From Desulfobacteraceae bacterium (GTDB taxonomy: Bacteria; Desulfobacterota; Desulfobacteria; Desulfobacterales; Desulfosarcinaceae): a stretch of 64,000 nucleotides of DNA. A program made the position numbers and the translations under genes. Shown one piece after another: positions 8,136 to 16,788 of the stretch. Under the pieces are notes generated by a model. It ran no database searches and was not told the origin of the DNA. It was given only the letters and a program-made list of their open reading frames with translations. The stretch's first letter is position 1. Each line of letters starts with the position of its first letter. The stretch lies in contig JAAERL010000611.1 in the NCBI GenBank assembly GCA_024230435.1, forward strand, positions 1 to 64,000. The letters run 5' to 3'.

Positions 8136-8824
8136 TTTCCGGGATTTGGTTTGTCATTTATAATTGTCTTTCAAATCATTGTTGTTTTGACGATATACAC
8201 ATATAATCGGTTTGGCAAGAAAATCCGTTGTGAAACAATTGGGCGCGTGTATTAATCGATAGAGCATTTTTGAATGCAAAGCGGCCTTTGCCTAATTGCA
8301 AACGTTTGTTTTATTTGCCTGCAGTACGTCGGATAGGCGCGTTTGCGAAAGTGTTGTCAGATGACAGGCCTGTAAGTTAATGGCACGATATTTGCTGTAT
8401 CGTTTTTTGTTCCATCATTTTGTTATAAATGATATTTTTGATTATAAATAATACTGTTGTCGTTTAGAAGATATTATGGTACCAAAAATATAAAGATTTC
8501 GAACTGATGCGTCTAATGCTCGGGCTAAACAGGTTGCATTGGTTCACCAGTGTTGAAAGTTGAAAAAGTCTGGGGTTGGATTTGATGCCGTGCAATGTGT
8601 CATTAATAATATTAAAAAACAGCCGATATATCTTTTGGCAGTTGATAGGATGTCATTTTTTCGGCATTTAATTTATAATTAACTGGCTGTCAACAACGGG
8701 AAAAAATATTTTTTAGTATACAACAAGCTGTCTTTGTCCAACACCACTAGCTGATTTAATTGGCAGGTATGTTTGGACGGAATTGTTAGATCGCTTGGGG
8801 ATATTATTAATTAGGGAGAATGCA
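8136..8824. other. Divergent intergenic region upstream of pilC
   Basis: About 690 bases, A+T rich, between the divergent DHH-fusion gene and pilC. The only strong signal is the sigma-54 promoter at 8381-8396. Downstream of it lie roughly 400 untranslated bases with only tiny frames (17 and 29 codons, no convincing ribosome site). A short RNA or a long leader is possible but unproven. Confidence 0.5.
8381..8396 (+). promoter_or_regulatory. Sigma-54 (RpoN) promoter, consensus match
   Basis: TGGCACG-ATAT-TTGCT matches the -24/-12 consensus TGGCACG-N4-TTGCW at every defined position. Transcription would begin near 8408 and run toward pilC, about 415 bases downstream. Type IV pilus genes are often RpoN-dependent with PilS/PilR control, and a PilS-like kinase is the second gene of this unit, which supports the assignment. 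Confidence 0.75.
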
Positions 8825-10030
8825 ATGCCGGTTTATACATGGGTAGGCAAGGATCGTGGCAACCATGCACAAAAAGGAGAACTCGATGCGCCTAACGAGG
8901 ACTCGGTTCGCGCACATTTAAATCGTCTCAGGATCATACCATCCAAAATTAAAAAGAAACCAAAGGACCTTTTTCAAAATGTAGCCTTCCTGCAGCCAAG
9001 GATAAAAGAAAAAGATGTAATCATTTTTGCAAGACAATTTTCTACAATGATTGATGCCGGATTACCTATTATTCAGTGCCTGGATATTCTGCAGTCCCAA
9101 CAGGAAAATGCCACCTTTAAAAAAATGCTCAAGGGGATTAAAGATATGGTTGAGGGCGGTGCAACACTGGCTGACGCCCTTAAAAAACATCCCAAGCAAT
9201 TTGACAATCTGTTTGTCAATATGGTCGCTGCCGGTGAAGCGGGAGGGATACTTGATGTTATTTTAAAACGTCTTTCCGGATACATGGAAAAGGCGGCGAA
9301 ACTCAAGCGTAAAGTCAAAGGGGCCATGGTTTATCCTGCAATTACCATCACCGTAGCTGTCGTTGTGGTTGTCATTATTATGGTATTTGTTATTCCCGTT
9401 TTTTCAAAAATGTTTGAAGAGTTTGGAAGTAAATTGCCAACGCCTACACTTATTGTTATCGCCATAAGTGATTTTATACAGGATAAAATAATCTGGATCA
9501 TTATCGGCGCAATAATCTTTTTTATTGCTTTTCGCCAATACTACAAAACGGAAAAAGGCAGATTGGTTATAGATTCAATCATGCTCAAACTTCCTGTGTT
9601 TGGAATGCTTATCCGCAAAGTCGCTGTGGCAAAATTTACTCGAACGATGGGCACCATGCTCTCAAGTGGCGTGGCCATTTTGGAAGCGTTGGATATTGTG
9701 GCCAAAACATCCGATAACAAGATTGTGGAAAATGCGATTTACAACGTCAGAACAGGAATTGCCGAGGGACGCACCATGGCGGACCCTCTGGCGGCAAGTG
9801 GAGTTTTTCCCGCAATGGTTTGCCAGATGATCGCAGTGGGTGAATCTACCGGCGCCCTGGACGCGATGTTAGAGAAAATAGCCGATTTTTATGACGAAGA
9901 AGTCGATCAGGCTGTAGAAAATCTGACTTCCATGATAGAGCCCATGATGATTATTTTTCTGGGAGTTGTGATTGGCGGTCTGGTTGTGGCAATGTATCTT
10001 CCTGTATTTCAGATGGCTTCGGTTGTATAA
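8825..10030 (+). CDS. pilC: Type IV pilus inner-membrane platform protein PilC
   Basis: PilC is the polytopic platform that couples the PilB/PilT motors to pilin assembly; it belongs to the GspF family. The 401-residue protein starts MPVYTWVGKD and has the first T2SSF domain with ARQFSTMIDAGLPI (about residue 70) and VAAGEAGG. A transmembrane pair lies near residues 170-245 (VVVVVIIMVFVIPVF), and the second T2SSF domain has KFTRTMGTMLSSGV and AVGESTGALD before the last transmembrane helix. The ATG at 8825 has AGGGAGA 7 bases upstream. No pilB, pilT or pilin gene is in the window. Confidence 0.95.
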   Translation: MPVYTWVGKDRGNHAQKGELDAPNEDSVRAHLNRLRIIPSKIKKKPKDLFQNVAFLQPRIKEKDVIIFARQFSTMIDAGLPIIQCLDILQSQQENATFKKMLKGIKDMVEGGATLADALKKHPKQFDNLFVNMVAAGEAGGILDVILKRLSGYMEKAAKLKRKVKGAMVYPAITITVAVVVVVIIMVFVIPVFSKMFEEFGSKLPTPTLIVIAISDFIQDKIIWIIIGAIIFFIAFRQYYKTEKGRLVIDSIMLKLPVFGMLIRKVAVAKFTRTMGTMLSSGVAILEALDIVAKTSDNKIVENAIYNVRTGIAEGRTMADPLAASGVFPAMVCQMIAVGESTGALDAMLEKIADFYDEEVDQAVENLTSMIEPMMIIFLGVVIGGLVVAMYLPVFQMASVV

Positions 10031-10049
10031 GAAAATATTGGTAAGCGTA

Positions 10050-11381
10050 TTGAAAAGCAAGGATACCAATAAGCATTCAATTAATTTGTACGCTAGGCTG
10101 GGGTGGCTTGTTGTTGCCAGATTGTTGCTGGTTCTTTTACTGATTGCTTCGGCTACTTATTCACGTTACTTCGAGAAAGAGGAAGTAGCCGAAACGTATC
10201 TTTCATCTTTTTATTTGCTGATAGGGGTCATTCTTTTTCTTACTCTGGGTTATGCGATAATCGTAAGAAAAAACATAAAAATAATTATATCCACCTACCT
10301 GCAGTTAGCTATCGATACAGTTATTGTCTCGCTTATTATCCTGACTACAGGGGGCTATTACAGCATTTTTTCTTTTCTCTATCTGGTTGTCATTATCTAC
10401 GCAAACATGATTTTTTTCATGAGCGGCGGACTATTCATCGCGGCTTTTGGCAGCGCTCAGTACGTGTTGATTTTAATCATGCAATATGTTTCGAAAACAC
10501 CAAATATTTTAGTTTTTCATCAAAATCTTATTGTTCAGAATGAAACCTGGCAACAAATTATTTATAAATGCTTGATTACCAATGCAGCCTGCTTTGCTGT
10601 GGCTTTTTTGAGCGGGCTGCTTACTGAGCAAAATCGAAAAACCCAAAAAGAGCTTAAAGCCATGGAAGCCAATATCAAACGGGTTGAAAAGTTGGCATAC
10701 ATGGGGGAAATGGCCGCCGGCCTGGCCCATGAAATAAAAAATCCTTTGGCTTCACTGGTCGGATCTATTCAACTGCTTCAGGAAGATATTCGTCTTGATT
10801 CCGATCATCAGCGCTTAATGGAAATTATTTTAAGAGAAACCGACAGACTCAGCACTCTGGTAAGTGAGTTTTTAATTTTTGCGCGTCCGCCGACTGCGAA
10901 ACCGGAAATGCTGGAAATTGAATCCTCACTGGAAGAAATTATTGATTTTTTTAAAAAAGATACCACCCATGCCTATAAATTCATCATAGAAAAGGATCTG
11001 AATGCCGACTCACGGATCCTGATGGATCCAACTCATTTGCGGCAAGTAATGTGGAATTTGCTTTTGAATGCTGCTGACGCCATAAAAGAAAATGGGAAGA
11101 TACGTGTTAACACATTTGCAATGAAAAATAATTGCGTCAGGATTCAAGTGTGCGATAATGGGTGCGGCATGCCTGCCGAGGTGCTCAATTCTATTTTTGA
11201 TCCCTTTTTTACGACAAAATCCGAAGGAACCGGCTTAGGACTTTCCATTGTCCATCGTATTTTAGGAACTTATGACAGCCGTCTGGACGTTGAAAGCCGC
11301 GAAGATGACGGCACGATTTTTTCTTTTGTATTGCAGGGTATTGATTTGCCCTCATATGCAGCGGCCGGACATGGGGCTTGA
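10050..11381 (+). CDS. PilS-like membrane sensor histidine kinase
   Basis: Two-component sensor of the PilS/NtrB type. Roughly six hydrophobic helices fill residues 15-185, then a short linker leads to HisKA with the phospho-acceptor in AAGLAHEIKNPLASL (about residue 230). The ATPase has N box LLLNAADAIKENG, G1 DNGCGMP, F box FDPFFTTK and G2 GTGLGLS. No PAS domain is obvious. The frame is open back into pilC; without an ATG, the TTG at 10050 (or 10038) just after the pilC stop is the likely start, so the exact 5' end is uncertain. The usual partner PilR (RpoN activator) is not next to it. Confidence 0.88.
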   Translation: MKSKDTNKHSINLYARLGWLVVARLLLVLLLIASATYSRYFEKEEVAETYLSSFYLLIGVILFLTLGYAIIVRKNIKIIISTYLQLAIDTVIVSLIILTTGGYYSIFSFLYLVVIIYANMIFFMSGGLFIAAFGSAQYVLILIMQYVSKTPNILVFHQNLIVQNETWQQIIYKCLITNAACFAVAFLSGLLTEQNRKTQKELKAMEANIKRVEKLAYMGEMAAGLAHEIKNPLASLVGSIQLLQEDIRLDSDHQRLMEIILRETDRLSTLVSEFLIFARPPTAKPEMLEIESSLEEIIDFFKKDTTHAYKFIIEKDLNADSRILMDPTHLRQVMWNLLLNAADAIKENGKIRVNTFAMKNNCVRIQVCDNGCGMPAEVLNSIFDPFFTTKSEGTGLGLSIVHRILGTYDSRLDVESREDDGTIFSFVLQGIDLPSYAAAGHGA

Positions 11382-11414
11382 CTTTACAGGGCGATATCGG
11401 TTATTGGCTATGCC

Positions 11415-13037
11415 ATGAATAGCGGTATTCAAAGATACAATATGGCATTGGCTTGTTTGCTGGTAGGGCTGTGTTTTCTATTTCGTTTGTACTACGCGCA
11501 AGCCTTTTTATTAGTACCTGATGAAACCAATTATTGGCAGTGGGCCAGGCACTTGTCCTGGGGATATCATGATCAGGCGCCAATGATTGGCTGGACAATT
11601 TTTCTCAGCACGAAACTTTTTGGACATACCGAGTTAGGCGTCCGGCTTCCTTCCATTTTATCTATGCTCATTGCATCCATTTACCTGGTGTTATTTGCAC
11701 GGCGGTGGTTTAGCAGCAATATCGCTTTGCAAACGGCTATTTTAAGCCAGGTTATTCTGGCTTTTAACGTAGGAGGCTTACTGGCCACGGCTGACGGGCT
11801 GCAAAGCGCGGCCTGGATCGCCGCCAGTTATCATGCGGCGAGGGCTTTTGAAAATAACCACTGGCGGCAGTGGCTTATCGGTGGTTTATGTTTTGGTTTC
11901 GGAATGCTGAGCAAATATACAATGGTTTTGTTCCTGCCTTGTGTTTTTGCTTTTGGTTTGGTTTCGAAAAATCATCGCCGCATGTTTCTCAGTATACGGC
12001 CATATTGTGCTTGTCTGATAGGTTTATTGTTATTTTCACCGGTTGTGCTTTGGAATGCGTCCAACAATTGGAATTCCTTGCGCCATGTCGCATATATCGG
12101 AGGCGTGAATGAGGGATTTGCCCTTAATTTTAATTTTTTGGGTGATTATATCGCTTCCCAGGCCGCACTTTTAACCCCTTTGGTTTTTATTGTTATTTGC
12201 CTATCGTGGTTTGTAACGATTCGCCGTTTTAAAACTGTTCGATGGATCAATGTCTATTTGCTGTTTACCTCGCTGCCGGTCATAGCAGGGTTCGGCCTTC
12301 TTAGTCTGCACACCCGGGTTTATGGAAACTGGCCGGGCTTTGGTTATTTAACGGCCACTGTTCTGGCGGCTTCTTATTTTGCATTGGATTCCCGAAAAAC
12401 AAGTGTATCTAAAAAACCGCAACTGACAGCGCTATGGCGATGGACTACCGCCTCAGCAGCCGTTTTAACCGCTATAGTGCTTATTCATACAGTTTGGCCG
12501 ATATTACCCCTTCCAGTAAAAATGGATCGAACGGCCGGAGAAGTCCTGGGCTGGGATCAACTTGGACAGATAACAGGCCGGGTAAAAAGCAAGATGTCTG
12601 AAACAAAGCCCGTTTTTGTTTTTGGACTCAAATACCAGCTCGCAAGCGAACTGGCCTTCTATATCCCGGGACAACCGCCTACGGTAAGTATCAATCGTTG
12701 GCGCCGGCCAAATGTTTATGATTACTGGTACACGGATCAAGACTTACTTGGGATGGATGCTGTCGGCGTTACCCAAAATAATAACAGCCGGAAGCGGCTT
12801 CTTGAGGTTTTTGAAAGGGTTGAACAAGAGCCGGAAAGCTATACCGTATATCAGCGCCCGGTTTTTGGTGGAAAGTTTTCGGAAAAAGAGCATAAAAAAG
12901 TTAAAATATTTTATATCTACCGATGCTATGGTTTTAAAGGCGGCCTGCGTTGGGAGCCGCCGAATGAAAAAGATATCAGGGGCTCGGCCAGTGTTTCACC
13001 CAATGCTGTACAAGAGCCTAAGTATGAAGTTTTTTAA
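11415..13037 (+). CDS. GT-C glycosyltransferase, ArnT/PMT (GT39/GT83) type
   Basis: 540-residue integral membrane protein with about ten hydrophobic segments in the first 360 residues. The first periplasmic loop carries PDETNYWQWAR, the acidic pair expected for the catalytic Asp of polyprenyl-phosphate-sugar-using GT-C enzymes such as ArnT and PMT. A soluble C-terminal part (about 385-540) follows. It would transfer a sugar from undecaprenyl phosphate to lipid A, a glycan or a protein on the periplasmic face. It is 34 bases after the histidine kinase, and its 3' end overlaps the convergent GT2 gene by 20 bases. A GT2 of the polyprenyl-P-sugar synthase type directly opposite is a plausible donor source. 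Confidence 0.8.
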   Translation: MNSGIQRYNMALACLLVGLCFLFRLYYAQAFLLVPDETNYWQWARHLSWGYHDQAPMIGWTIFLSTKLFGHTELGVRLPSILSMLIASIYLVLFARRWFSSNIALQTAILSQVILAFNVGGLLATADGLQSAAWIAASYHAARAFENNHWRQWLIGGLCFGFGMLSKYTMVLFLPCVFAFGLVSKNHRRMFLSIRPYCACLIGLLLFSPVVLWNASNNWNSLRHVAYIGGVNEGFALNFNFLGDYIASQAALLTPLVFIVICLSWFVTIRRFKTVRWINVYLLFTSLPVIAGFGLLSLHTRVYGNWPGFGYLTATVLAASYFALDSRKTSVSKKPQLTALWRWTTASAAVLTAIVLIHTVWPILPLPVKMDRTAGEVLGWDQLGQITGRVKSKMSETKPVFVFGLKYQLASELAFYIPGQPPTVSINRWRRPNVYDYWYTDQDLLGMDAVGVTQNNNSRKRLLEVFERVEQEPESYTVYQRPVFGGKFSEKEHKKVKIFYIYRCYGFKGGLRWEPPNEKDIRGSASVSPNAVQEPKYEVF

Positions 13038-13761
13038 TCCGGAACAATTCTTGAAATACAAACAAGAATTTTCTTAGGCTGTCATATTGTATTCTCGAAT
13101 CGGCGATATGTGTCCACTGAACAGGAAATTGGGCAACTTTATATCTTTTCTGTTTTGCCAGCCAAAGAATTTCCGGGTCGAAAATAACACTGGAAAGCTT
13201 TTGGCGACCAAAAAGCATATGAGCGGATTTTTTTTTAAAAAGCTTAAAACCGCATTGCGTATCAGGAAAAGAAACACCCAGATAGTAGTTTTGGATGAAT
13301 GTATAAATTCTGGCGCTCAATTCGCGAAAGAAGTTTTGACGGGATTTCACACGGGCTCCGGTGATAGTCCTTGATGCAATCGCAATATCAAAACCTTGTT
13401 CGATTAATTCCATACCTGTTTCACAATACTGCACAGGGACGGCATAATCTGCATCCATGAACATAATGATACGCCCGTTAGCTCGCAGCATTCCGTGTTG
13501 TACTGCATAACCTTTTCCGCGATTCGGGTGGTACTCCAGAACTGTCAGATCCACATGTTCGGGCAACCTGCAAAAACCTTTCGCGGTGGCAGCGGTTTTG
13601 TCGCTGCTACCGTCGCTGACAACAATGACTTGGCTTTTGAAATTTTTTTCTTTCAAATACTCCAGTGTGTTCTTCAGTGTTGGGATAATTCGATCCTGCT
13701 CATTGTAAGCGGGTATAACAATGCTCAGTTCAATCGCTTTTTCTTTTAGTATGTGGCTCAT
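13018..13761 (-). CDS. GT2 glycosyltransferase, polyprenyl-phosphate glucose/mannose synthase-like
   Basis: 247-residue GT-A enzyme resembling dolichyl-phosphate beta-glucosyltransferase (ALG5/DPM1 group). Nucleotide-sugar binding appears at IELSIVIPAYNEQDRI near the N-terminus and VVSDGSSDKT, the metal-binding DxD as MDADYAVP (about residue 105), and FPDTQCGFKLF near residue 175 is a family hallmark. It likely makes undecaprenyl-phosphate-hexose for a GT-C enzyme, for example the convergent neighbour. The ATG at 13761 follows the lpxB stop by 2 bases; a TTG two codons earlier overlaps it. Last gene of the lysS-lpxB operon. Confidence 0.82.
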   Translation of the reverse strand: MSHILKEKAIELSIVIPAYNEQDRIIPTLKNTLEYLKEKNFKSQVIVVSDGSSDKTAATAKGFCRLPEHVDLTVLEYHPNRGKGYAVQHGMLRANGRIIMFMDADYAVPVQYCETGMELIEQGFDIAIASRTITGARVKSRQNFFRELSARIYTFIQNYYLGVSFPDTQCGFKLFKKKSAHMLFGRQKLSSVIFDPEILWLAKQKRYKVAQFPVQWTHIADSRIQYDSLRKFLFVFQELFRIKKLHT

Positions 13762-13763
13762 TT

Positions 13764-14936
13764 TCAATCCATTGCTAAAAATTTATGAGAACAACCCATC
13801 AGCCTGCAAGCGATGTCGGCAACCCGGAGCGACGCCCCGCCTTTCCCCATCATGGCTTTGACCTGATTTAAATTACTACACATTTGCCGGTACAATTGAT
13901 CATCTGTCAACAAATTGCGGGCTGCATGGGCAATGTTTTCGCTTGTTACATCCTCTTGAATCAGTTCGGGCACAATCCTTTTTCCTGCAATCAGATTTAC
14001 CAGTCCAATATGCTCTACGTTCACCAATAATTGTGCTATCCGAAAACTTAAAGGCGAAACAATATAGGTAATGATCATTGGTGTGCCATGAATAGCGGCT
14101 TGAAGAGTTACTGTACCCGAAGCGGCAAAAACCAAGCGGCATTTTTTAAAAAGTTGATCGACCGGTTCGGTTGTCACTTCAGCTTTACGCAGATGCTTGT
14201 TTTGTAAAATACCTTCAATTGCCTGAGGATTCATGGAAGGAGCGCAGGAAACAAGGAAATTCAAGTTGTCCAATTTTTTTTCCAATATGCCTGCTGCATC
14301 GAGCATCAAGGGTAAAAGCTGGTAAACTTCACGATCCCGGGAACCCGGTAAAATACCAATATATTGCTTTGCGTCAACAGATACCGGTTTTTCAGTAGAA
14401 TGCTTTGGGTCAATGCCATCCATTAACGGGTGCCCGACATAGCTAACGGGTATGTTGTGCTTTTCATAGAATGCTTTTTCAAATGGCAGTATGACAGCCA
14501 TATGATCAACGCGTTTTTTGATTTTTTTTATCCTGCCAGAGCGCCATGCCCAGATTTGCGGACTAATATAATACAGAACAGGGATATTGTGCTTTTTCGC
14601 ATGGGCGGCCAAATGCAGGTTAAAATCAGGAAAGTCAATCAGGATCAATAGATTTGGCTGGAACCTGGTAAGCTGTTGTTTGAGGTATTTTATTGATTTT
14701 ATGAGCACTGGCAGTTTTGAAAAAACTTCCGTAATACCTACAACAGCCAACTGGTCTGACTCTATGACGATCTGTGCGCCTGCAGACTTCATGGCCCGGC
14801 CGCCGACACCCATAATCCTTATTTGCGGATGACGTTGTTTCAACAGGCGCACCACATGGGAACCATGTAAATCACCAGATGCTTCACCTGCTACAATGAA
14901 AGCTAATTCCGGCTCTTTTCCATAGGTTTTTTTCAT
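13764..14936 (-). CDS. lpxB: Lipid-A-disaccharide synthase
   Basis: LpxB (GT19) condenses UDP-2,3-diacylglucosamine with lipid X to form the beta-1,6 disaccharide of lipid A at the inner membrane. The 390 residues are of normal length. FIVAGEASGDLHG near the start, PVLYYISPQIWAWR (about 140-155), GILPGSRDREV (about 208) and FAASGTVTLQAA (about 285) are family hallmarks. Its start codon abuts the stop of the Gfo/Idh gene, indicating translational coupling, and the upstream lpxI supplies lipid X. Confidence 0.96.
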   Translation of the reverse strand: MKKTYGKEPELAFIVAGEASGDLHGSHVVRLLKQRHPQIRIMGVGGRAMKSAGAQIVIESDQLAVVGITEVFSKLPVLIKSIKYLKQQLTRFQPNLLILIDFPDFNLHLAAHAKKHNIPVLYYISPQIWAWRSGRIKKIKKRVDHMAVILPFEKAFYEKHNIPVSYVGHPLMDGIDPKHSTEKPVSVDAKQYIGILPGSRDREVYQLLPLMLDAAGILEKKLDNLNFLVSCAPSMNPQAIEGILQNKHLRKAEVTTEPVDQLFKKCRLVFAASGTVTLQAAIHGTPMIITYIVSPLSFRIAQLLVNVEHIGLVNLIAGKRIVPELIQEDVTSENIAHAARNLLTDDQLYRQMCSNLNQVKAMMGKGGASLRVADIACRLMGCSHKFLAMD

Positions 14937-15946
14937 TACACGCCGGTCATTTTCATTGGGTTACGCTGAATCTGCTCAGTGATATTGAGTGCAATTTCAA
15001 GTGCATCTCGACCCATTTGTCCTGTGACGGCTGGTTTTTGGCGGGTTTTTACTGAATGAATAAATGCTTTGATCTCATCATCAAGCGCGTCTGTTTTGGT
15101 AAAACAATGCTCCTTGATGGACATACCGGGAATTATATCATTTTTGCTTGTGCTTGTATTGTCCGGCTGAACTGTGGTGATTTTATGATTTGCAAAATCG
15201 ACTGAGATATAAGCATCTTTTTGGAATAATCGTATTTTTCTTTCATTTTTGGCTGAGATACGGCTGGCTGTCACATTGGCGACGCAACTGTTGGCGAATT
15301 CAAGTCTGGCATTGGCAATATCAATGTGGGATGAAATTACGGATATGCCGGCAGCGTGAATACCGGTGACCTTTTGTTTTACTAAATTTAGTATAATATC
15401 AATATCATGAATCATTAAGTCCAGGATAACACTGACATCCGTACCACGGTCTTTAAAAGTGCTTAGCCTGTGCGATTCGATGAAGCGGGGTTCGTTTAAA
15501 ATTCCGTTCAAGGCCAAAACGGCTGAATTAAACCGTTCCAAATGTCCAACTTGCAGGATGCAATTGTTTTTATCCGCAAGTTTTACCAAATCATCAGCTT
15601 CATGCAGATGAGACGTTATGGGTTTTTCAATGAGCAGGTCAACGCCGTTTTCAAGAAATTCCCGGGCCACAGTGTAATGGGCTTTTGTGGGAACGGCAAT
15701 ACTGATGGCATCAACCTTGCCGATTAAATCGCGGTGGTTGGAAAATGCCTGGGTTTGACATTCTTGGGCGATATGCTGGGCCTGAGATTGTTCAATATCT
15801 ACAACACCAACCAATTTTACATTGGATAAGGCTTTATATTTTTGTGCGTGAAATTTGCCCAGGTAGCCAACTCCAACCACGGCTGCCCGAATAGTGGAAT
15901 CGTCTATTTTGGAGGTGCTCAAGGATAAAGATTCATCCGTTTTCAA
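14936..15946 (-). CDS. Gfo/Idh/MocA oxidoreductase embedded in the lipid A operon (GnnA-like candidate)
   Basis: 336-residue NAD(P)-dependent sugar dehydrogenase. The Rossmann motif is AVVGVGYLGKFHAQKY (from about residue 21), the conserved EKP tripeptide is in LLIEKPIT (about residue 113), and VGHLERFN and MIHDIDIILNLV follow. It overlaps lpxI by 14 bases upstream and abuts lpxB downstream, so it is made with lipid A enzymes. In Acidithiobacillus and Leptospira a Gfo/Idh enzyme, GnnA, oxidises UDP-GlcNAc for 3-amino lipid A precursors; this position makes that role plausible. The GnnB aminotransferase partner is not in the window, so the substrate is inferred. Confidence 0.85.
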   Translation of the reverse strand: MKTDESLSLSTSKIDDSTIRAAVVGVGYLGKFHAQKYKALSNVKLVGVVDIEQSQAQHIAQECQTQAFSNHRDLIGKVDAISIAVPTKAHYTVAREFLENGVDLLIEKPITSHLHEADDLVKLADKNNCILQVGHLERFNSAVLALNGILNEPRFIESHRLSTFKDRGTDVSVILDLMIHDIDIILNLVKQKVTGIHAAGISVISSHIDIANARLEFANSCVANVTASRISAKNERKIRLFQKDAYISVDFANHKITTVQPDNTSTSKNDIIPGMSIKEHCFTKTDALDDEIKAFIHSVKTRQKPAVTGQMGRDALEIALNITEQIQRNPMKMTGV

Positions 15947-16766
15947 TTTGCTGGTCCCTTTCTGTCAAGGCAAAAATGCTTATTTCATGTGAATCGGCAA
16001 GCCGGATCATCTCTTCACGATCAAAAACCACTGCCCGGCCGGCCTCGATAGCCAGCACGCTGACGTCCGACTCTTGCATGGTTTTAATGGTTTGTACGCC
16101 CACAGCCGGCATATCAAAGCGCGTATCTTGTATCGGTTTGCACACTTTAACTACAATCGCATGCCCGTTGCTGAGTTGTCCGGCACGGCGAATGGTTGCA
16201 TCCGTGCCTTCAATTGCTTCAACAGCTAAAATGGTTCCTGCTCCTGCAACAACACATTGGCCTATATCCAACCGTCCGATCTCTTTGGCAATTTTCCATC
16301 CAAACCGGATATCTTCATACTCTGCGCGTGACGGTTTTCGCTTGGTCCAAACACCTTCGGGAGCCAAAAGCTCCGGCATGAGAAAGGTAGAGTGTTTGAT
16401 TTTGATACCTTCTTGTTCAAGAAGATCCGCAAATGCCCTTAATACGGCGTCATCGTGCGTATGTTTCATACGGATAGCCAGGCTGATGGCCTTGATATCC
16501 GGGCGTACATCAGTAAACATTTTTGTTTTAGTGATGGAGCCCACCATTACAGCCTGACGGATGTGGTGTTTTTTGAAAAATTTGAGCAGACGTTTGATTT
16601 GTCCGAGATAGAGCCATTCAATGGCCGATGTGTGCGTGGCAAGCTGCGGATCTGTTTCATTATGAAATCCGGCTGCATATACTTGCAATCCTTTTTCATT
16701 GGCTGTTTTTGCAAAAAGGATTGGAAATTGGCCGCCTCCGGCTATCAAGCCTATTTTAGTGTCCAT
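15933..16766 (-). CDS. lpxI: UDP-2,3-diacylglucosamine diphosphatase LpxI
   Basis: LpxI (DUF1009) hydrolyses UDP-2,3-diacylglucosamine to lipid X and UMP in organisms lacking LpxH. The 277 residues begin IGLIAGGGQFPILFA, the N-terminal hallmark. The C-terminal domain has AEYEDIRFGWKIAKEIG, CVVAGAGTILAVEAIEGTD and VKVCKPIQDTRFDMPAVG, which include the catalytic region. It sits 22 bases after lpxA and overlaps the oxidoreductase, the standard place between LpxA and LpxB in this phylum. Confidence 0.95.
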   Translation of the reverse strand: MDTKIGLIAGGGQFPILFAKTANEKGLQVYAAGFHNETDPQLATHTSAIEWLYLGQIKRLLKFFKKHHIRQAVMVGSITKTKMFTDVRPDIKAISLAIRMKHTHDDAVLRAFADLLEQEGIKIKHSTFLMPELLAPEGVWTKRKPSRAEYEDIRFGWKIAKEIGRLDIGQCVVAGAGTILAVEAIEGTDATIRRAGQLSNGHAIVVKVCKPIQDTRFDMPAVGVQTIKTMQESDVSVLAIEAGRAVVFDREEMIRLADSHEISIFALTERDQQIENG

Positions 16767-16788
16767 ATCAATTTACACAATGCTCTGG

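Noticed and set aside
8759-8775. A second sigma-54-like site (TTGGCAGG...TTTGGA) close to pilC
   Set aside because: The -12 element lacks the GC dinucleotide at the required spacing; the site at 8381 is far better.
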